From NCBI RefSeq assembly GCF_002222055.1, contig NZ_MUGS01000039.1:1-64000 (forward strand): DNA of 64,000 nucleotides. The letters run 5' to 3'. The notes beneath the pieces are model-generated. The model was not told the DNA's origin and did no database searches. It was given only the letters and a program-made list of their open reading frames with translations. Shown piece after piece: positions 61,181-64,000 of the stretch. This stretch comes from Flavobacterium araucananum. GTDB taxonomy: Bacteria > Bacteroidota > Bacteroidia > Flavobacteriales > Flavobacteriaceae. The translations under genes and the position numbers were made by a program. Every line of letters begins with the position of its first letter. Within the stretch, counting starts at the first letter, position 1.

Positions 61181-64000
61181 ATGAAACTACTAAACATCAA
61201 ATTACTGATTTTTGCATTCTTACTTTTTTCTTTACAGAAAGTTTTTTCACAAAATGTCGCTATTCCCTCTGTAAAGATTAACGATCATAAAGAAAATACC
61301 GGCATAGTACCTATTGATTGCGATTACGACTTTCTGTTAAACAAACAAATTAAATTAACAGCGAAATTTCCTGATATAAGAGAAACGAACAGTTATGCTG
61401 TATCTTCTATTGATTATGCTCCCGTTGGAGATTTTAATCAGGGTGAAGTAGTTGATATAAAAAGAATGCCGGAACCAGATGGTACTTTCAAAAAGAACGA
61501 TACCTATAGTGCTGCTATAGATTTACCTTTTATCTTTTGTTACTATGGCAATTCGTATTCCCAAATCATAATAAGTGACAATGGTGTCGTGAGTTTTAAT
61601 ACAAGTTTGGCACAACATGAATGTGGACTTGCACCTTCAGGACCAATTCCAAACGGGCTTGCCGTAAACTCTATTTTTGGCGTTTTTCATGATATGGAAA
61701 GAAAGGTAGATACGGGAAGAAAAGAGGCACATCAGGTATTATATCGGGTAGAAGGCAGTTATCCAAACAGAAGAGTTATTATCAATTATAATGATATTCC
61801 TCAATGGAGCTACACTAAAAACTCTACTTCGCAAATTGTACTATACGAAACAACCAATATAATTGATGTCTATGTAAAAGATCGGTTTAAGATTGAAAGC
61901 ACTAACTCTGCTTATGACGGTGCGGGATCGTACAAAAAAAATGCTGCAATAGGGCTTACTAACTATGATTCAAGTGCCGGAATCGCTGCTCCCGGAAGAG
62001 ACAGCGGAAACTGGGAAGCCCATAACGAAGCCTGGAGATTCTACCCAAATGGGAATACTAATAGTACTATTCAATGGTTTAATGAAAATGATATCGAAAT
62101 TTCGGGAACGAGAAATTTAAAAGACATATTGGTTAATCCTACTCAAAACACAAAATATAAAGTAAGTGTAACTTATAATTTGTGTGTTCCAATAACGGTG
62201 ACAGACAAAATAGAAGTAAAGTTTTCTATAGATTTTCCAACAGCAAAGGAAAAAACAACCGAAGCATTCTGTATTAATAATGGGGAAAATTATACTGTTG
62301 ATTTAACGTTGTATGAAACCGAAATAAATCCAGATCCAACACTTTCTTTCTCTTATTTTGAAGACCAGAATATCACTATTCCCATAGCTTCTCCTAAACA
62401 TGCGTACGTTTTTTCAAATAATAAAACGGTATTCGTTAAAATACTAAAAAGCGGAGTTTGCTATAGTGTAGGAATACTAAATCTGAGATTAAATAAAAAA
62501 CCTGTAATTACTCCCTATCAGCTGTTTGAAAAATGCGACGAAAATAATGATGGTAAAGAGATTGTAAATTTAAGTACTTTAGGTATTACAGGCTTAAACA
62601 ATACACGATATAAGTACTTTGAATCCTTAGAAACTGCTACTGCGGGAAGTCCTGAAATAAGTAATTTTATTAATTATGCACTAGATGTAACTACTGAATC
62701 TGATAATACAAAAGTTCTATATTTAAGGGCATGGAATGCTACTTACAACGATCCGGATTGTTATACTATAGTTCCGTTTAAAATAAAATTAAAACAATTT
62801 ATAAAAGTTAAAAAACCAGAAAAGCCTTTTTTAATTTGCTATGTCGTTGAGGGACAAACCATAAAAAATTATGATTTAACTCAATATAAGGCACAACTTC
62901 TCGATTTTCCTGTTGTTGGAGTAAATTTAGATTATTACACTAATTCAAATTACTCTGCCTCTTACAAAATTCCTAATCCTGCTTCAGTAACGTTTAACAT
63001 GAATAGTACTTTTTATGTAAAGGCATCAGCTATAGGATATTGTGATGCATTTACTGAAATAAAACTTGCTGCCGATGGTAATTGTGATGGTACTGCCGGA
63101 AGTGGCGGTGGCGGTGGCGGTGGTGGCACTGGTTCTGGTGGCCCTGGTGGAGGTGGTGGGTCAATTTGTGATACTAACAAAACTTCTTTTACAATAAATC
63201 TGGATACTGATTATCTCAAATTCTATTTATACGGAGGTCTTACTTTATCAGATATTACTATTATTGGTTTTTATGATTCTACTAATAATGCCTTATTGAC
63301 TGATAATGCACCTTATACCTACACTTTTTCACCTCCTTTTTTTAAAGTAATTCAGGCACGATATAAAATAAATGCAACAGGGCTGGAATCCTATCTCAAT
63401 TTTCCTGTAAGTGCTTCAAAAAAAGCGACAATAAATCCAGATTCTTTTGATATCTGTGATACTTATAATGACGGAACTGAAATCATAAATTTAAAAACAA
63501 ATAACAATCCTAAACCTAAATGGCAGGTCGCATTAGAAAATGAATACCCAGATGCAATTATTCATTTTTTTACCAATACAACAGATTTGAACAATTATGA
63601 GAATGACCCTGAAAGCACTCTCAACAAAAGTAAAATTGTTAGCAGCATAAACTTGACACAACCGCTGACTACTGTATCTGTTTATGTAAAATATTATGGA
63701 TGTATTTATACACATGAAATAAATTTTAATTTAATTGCGCTTCAGGAAAAATTGATAAATCCGTCTTATGTGGTTTGTGATTTTGATAATGACAAAAAAG
63801 AATTTGTTAACTTAATTAAAATAACAAATAATGAAACAGATCTAAAAAATGAATTGACAGCTGTGCAATTAACCCGATTGCAAACACCTGTGAGATATTA
63901 CAGAACATTGATTCAAGCTCATGCAGGAGCAAATAATTATATTACTAATCTAACTAATTTTGAAATCAATAGTTCTCAAATGTCAGTATTTGCAAGACTA
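61181..64000 (+). CDS. Large modular secreted protein, 5' part only (gliding/T9SS type)
   Basis: The frame is open for 940 codons and runs off the window end, so the C-terminus is missing. A signal peptide (LLIFAFLLFSLQKVFSQ) ends near residue 24. Residues about 100-300 form the beta-rich domain seen in gliding-motility-associated proteins (LPFIFCYYGNSYSQIIISDN, GVVSFN, AVNSIFGVFHDME). From residue 364 six modules of 88-110 residues follow, each opening with Cys (364, 452, 553, 663, 759, 866) and a pattern C-x(9-14)-[DN]-L. A Gly-rich linker (about 640-660) precedes the fourth. Such proteins usually end in a type IX secretion signal and are attached to the cell surface; that end is outside the window. 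Confidence 0.88.
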   Translation, partial: MKLLNIKLLIFAFLLFSLQKVFSQNVAIPSVKINDHKENTGIVPIDCDYDFLLNKQIKLTAKFPDIRETNSYAVSSIDYAPVGDFNQGEVVDIKRMPEPDGTFKKNDTYSAAIDLPFIFCYYGNSYSQIIISDNGVVSFNTSLAQHECGLAPSGPIPNGLAVNSIFGVFHDMERKVDTGRKEAHQVLYRVEGSYPNRRVIINYNDIPQWSYTKNSTSQIVLYETTNIIDVYVKDRFKIESTNSAYDGAGSYKKNAAIGLTNYDSSAGIAAPGRDSGNWEAHNEAWRFYPNGNTNSTIQWFNENDIEISGTRNLKDILVNPTQNTKYKVSVTYNLCVPITVTDKIEVKFSIDFPTAKEKTTEAFCINNGENYTVDLTLYETEINPDPTLSFSYFEDQNITIPIASPKHAYVFSNNKTVFVKILKSGVCYSVGILNLRLNKKPVITPYQLFEKCDENNDGKEIVNLSTLGITGLNNTRYKYFESLETATAGSPEISNFINYALDVTTESDNTKVLYLRAWNATYNDPDCYTIVPFKIKLKQFIKVKKPEKPFLICYVVEGQTIKNYDLTQYKAQLLDFPVVGVNLDYYTNSNYSASYKIPNPASVTFNMNSTFYVKASAIGYCDAFTEIKLAADGNCDGTAGSGGGGGGGGTGSGGPGGGGGSICDTNKTSFTINLDTDYLKFYLYGGLTLSDITIIGFYDSTNNALLTDNAPYTYTFSPPFFKVIQARYKINATGLESYLNFPVSASKKATINPDSFDICDTYNDGTEIINLKTNNNPKPKWQVALENEYPDAIIHFFTNTTDLNNYENDPESTLNKSKIVSSINLTQPLTTVSVYVKYYGCIYTHEINFNLIALQEKLINPSYVVCDFDNDKKEFVNLIKITNNETDLKNELTAVQLTRLQTPVRYYRTLIQAHAGANNYITNLTNFEINSSQMSVFARL

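Overview
The window looks like a chromosomal segment of a Flavobacterium species close to F. johnsoniae. The evidence is the AT-rich sequence, the near absence of Shine-Dalgarno sequences, Bacteroidetes-type -7 boxes (TAnnTTTG), a complete flexirubin (aryl polyene plus dialkylresorcinol) pigment locus, and a tyrosine ammonia-lyase that, from memory, is almost identical to the characterised F. johnsoniae enzyme. I see no rRNA, tRNA, CRISPR array, transposase or phage gene.

Layout. (1) 31-7662: a galactose block with a small transaldolase, a GntR/LacI-type chimeric regulator, galM-galK-galT and a Na+/galactose symporter closed by a strong terminator, followed by a tiny secreted ORF. (2) 7663-9470: a repeat-rich, gene-poor stretch with an XRE regulator and an orphan hypothetical gene. 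(3) 9471-46508: about 37 kb of flexirubin genes. They include a flavin halogenase-like enzyme, tyrosine ammonia-lyase, ketoreductase, several ketosynthases with two cysteine-less KS-like partners, two ACPs, DarA/DarB, three hot-dog dehydratase-like proteins, acyltransferases (LpxL-like, BtrH-like, C45 family and a PlsC domain), a thioesterase, an ABC exporter, a LolA carrier, an MMPL-PlsC-methyltransferase-like fusion, two CrtI-like oxidoreductases, a GT2-DUF2062 fusion, a polysaccharide deacetylase and a CoA-ligase-like enzyme. Several genes look like insertions: a Fic AMP-transferase, a membrane-protein/lipoprotein pair between inverted repeats, and a membrane-anchored helical protein. (4) 46660-53270: dusB, a DUF4139 protein, a MATE exporter, a LolE-type permease, rbfA and a CBS protein. 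(5) 53319-59843: a minus-strand envelope operon (flippase, dut, sugar nucleotidyltransferase, TPR protein, DUF4292 lipoprotein, EnvC-like protein). (6) 59937-64000: a GNAT gene, a gene-free stretch with an 88-89 bp tandem repeat and a perfect terminator, and the first 940 codons of a very large modular secreted protein cut by the window end.

How the pigment genes probably work together (family knowledge plus inference): the ammonia-lyase makes p-coumarate from tyrosine, and the CoA-ligase-like protein may activate it onto an ACP. KS/KS-like pairs, the FabG-type reductase and hot-dog dehydratases extend it to an aryl polyene. DarB and DarA build the dialkylresorcinol, and an acyltransferase joins the two. 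MMPL, LolA and ABC components move the lipid-like pigment to the outer membrane. The halogenase-like enzyme may chlorinate the aryl ring.

The most interesting signals are: the complementary loss of catalytic residues among the three dehydratase-like proteins; the KS-like proteins with all catalytic residues replaced; the autoinhibited class III Fic protein inside the pigment locus; the insert bounded by inverted repeats whose repeat encodes the end of a ketosynthase; a locus-wide family of intergenic inverted-repeat elements; the hairpin-rich tandem repeat ending in a terminator at 60.5-60.95 kb; and the ~100-residue Cys-module array of the terminal secreted protein.
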